Of a stretch of DNA of 29,459 nt, positions 28,928 to 29,459 are shown piece after piece. This DNA is from a virus. How positions within the stretch are numbered: position 1 is the first letter of the stretch; every line of letters starts with the position of its first letter. The stretch covers positions 1 through 29,459 of the IMG/VR virus record IMGVR_UViG_3300008117_004325; one strand, written 5' to 3'. The position numbers and the translations under genes are program-made. The notes beneath the pieces are model-generated. The model was not told where the DNA came from. It did no database searches and was given only the letters and a program-made list of their open reading frames with translations.

Positions 28928-29459
28928 AGTAGTTGTTTTATCAGCTCTTGTTTTGAACCCATGAAATTACATTCACTACTACCTAGATAGTTTCTAAGCA
29001 CAACAATATTTGACAAGTCTGGGTCCCTATTAAAAATATATTCAGGTATACCCATATTTTTAGGTCTCGGATAACATCCTGTAATATCTATTTTATTTTC
29101 TTCGTTGTTTTTATCTAGATCTCTAACAGCAACATAACTTAACACAATTTCAGGGGTCCAGCTGTAAAAGTTAAACGGCATTTCTGGCATCATCATACTT
29201 CTAATTATGTCAGGCTCGTTTAATACAAACCCTTCAACCGTTGGATTATGATTTTGATCTTCAATTTCTTTGTCGTAACCGAATAGAAATGGACTGGCAT
29301 GGAAAAATGTAGGGTCAGGGTAGTATTCTAGATCCCCTCCACCAGTTACGAGATGCCCATTTTTAGATCTGACATAATCTCTAATAATTCTAAGAACAGC
29401 AGTTCCGCCTGGAGTTCTTGTATGGTATTCTTTTAAATTTTTTAATACTTCATTTGTGT
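28924..29459 (-). CDS. Unknown phage protein, 5' end beyond the window
   Basis: The frame is open from the stop at 28924 to the right edge (178 residues visible), so the ATG at 29196 is an internal Met rather than the start. Visible parts: RTPGGTAVLRIIRDYVRSKN, GHLVTGGGDLEYYPDPTFFH, NPTVEGFVLNEPD, then MPFNFYSWTPEIVLSYVAVR, and CYPRPKNMGIPEYIFNRDPD near the end. No family is recognised with confidence. It is coupled to the 133-aa gene by a 4-bp overlap, so the two may work together. The product may be far larger than what is seen here. Confidence 0.7.
   Translation of the reverse strand, partial: TNEVLKNLKEYHTRTPGGTAVLRIIRDYVRSKNGHLVTGGGDLEYYPDPTFFHASPFLFGYDKEIEDQNHNPTVEGFVLNEPDIIRSMMMPEMPFNFYSWTPEIVLSYVAVRDLDKNNEENKIDITGCYPRPKNMGIPEYIFNRDPDLSNIVVLRNYLGSSECNFMGSKQELIKQLL

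Noticed and set aside
1-29459. Integrase, attachment sites, insertion sequences or CRISPR arrays
   Set aside because: None seen; no spaced direct repeats or terminal inverted repeats were noticed, and gene content fits a lytic phage.

Overview
The window looks like part of the genome of a marine T4-like tailed phage (myovirus type), probably infecting a Gram-negative marine bacterium. A SAR11/alphaproteobacterial host fits the gene content but is an inference. The evidence is very large modular fibre/baseplate-type structural proteins, tightly packed genes with ATGA-type overlaps, T4-late-like TATAAATA promoter motifs, and host-derived metabolic genes: iscU, iscA, Fe/Mn superoxide dismutase, uvsE, kdsA, queD-like, thyX, several 2-oxoglutarate/Fe(II) oxygenases and two substrate-binding proteins. 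No integrase, CRISPR array or insertion sequence was seen.

Layout. 1-7.6 kb (minus): virion proteins. One giant fibre-like protein is split into two frames by a perfect 88-bp tandem duplication at 1601-1779; removing one copy restores an open frame of 2449 aa. 7.6-9.6 kb: a zinc-ribbon protein (+), iscA, iscU, a 38-aa membrane protein and SOD (-), and a Lys/Ala/Pro-rich protein (+), with a symmetric late promoter between the last two. 9.6-13.7 kb (minus): uvsE, a glycosyltransferase overlapping kdsA, a small membrane protein, a QueD-like protein and a GNGESR-motif protein. 13.7-20.3 kb (minus): a second fibre/baseplate protein; early-type genes of unknown function behind perfect sigma70 promoters; thyX; a 2OG oxygenase; a virion-like protein; and an Hc1-type histone-like protein. 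20.37-20.48 kb: an odd tRNA-like gene with its own consensus promoter. 20.5-28.5 kb: an accessory island with a secreted alpha/beta hydrolase, four more Fe(II)/2OG-type oxygenases, an unknown protein overlapping a PP-loop ATPase, a TctC/Bug-type binding protein with a signal peptide, and a TRAP/DctP-type binding protein without one. 28.5-29.46 kb (minus): two unknown genes, the last running off the edge.

Regulation seen in sequence. There are two promoter classes. Class one is host sigma70 (TTGACA-17-TATAAT, or close to it), before uvsE, two unknown-function operons, the tRNA-like gene and, more weakly, the hydrolase. Class two is a T4-late-like (G/C/A)TAAATA(C) motif. In seven genes the TAAATA lies only 3-5 nt before the ATG, which would give nearly leaderless mRNAs.

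How the genes may work together (inference). Iron is a recurring theme: Fe-S scaffold and carrier, SOD, and five Fe(II)/2OG enzymes. Others serve nucleotide supply and repair (thyX, uvsE), envelope sugar metabolism (kdsA plus glycosyltransferase), 7-deazaguanine or pterin chemistry (queD-like), and organic-acid uptake (TctC, DctP).
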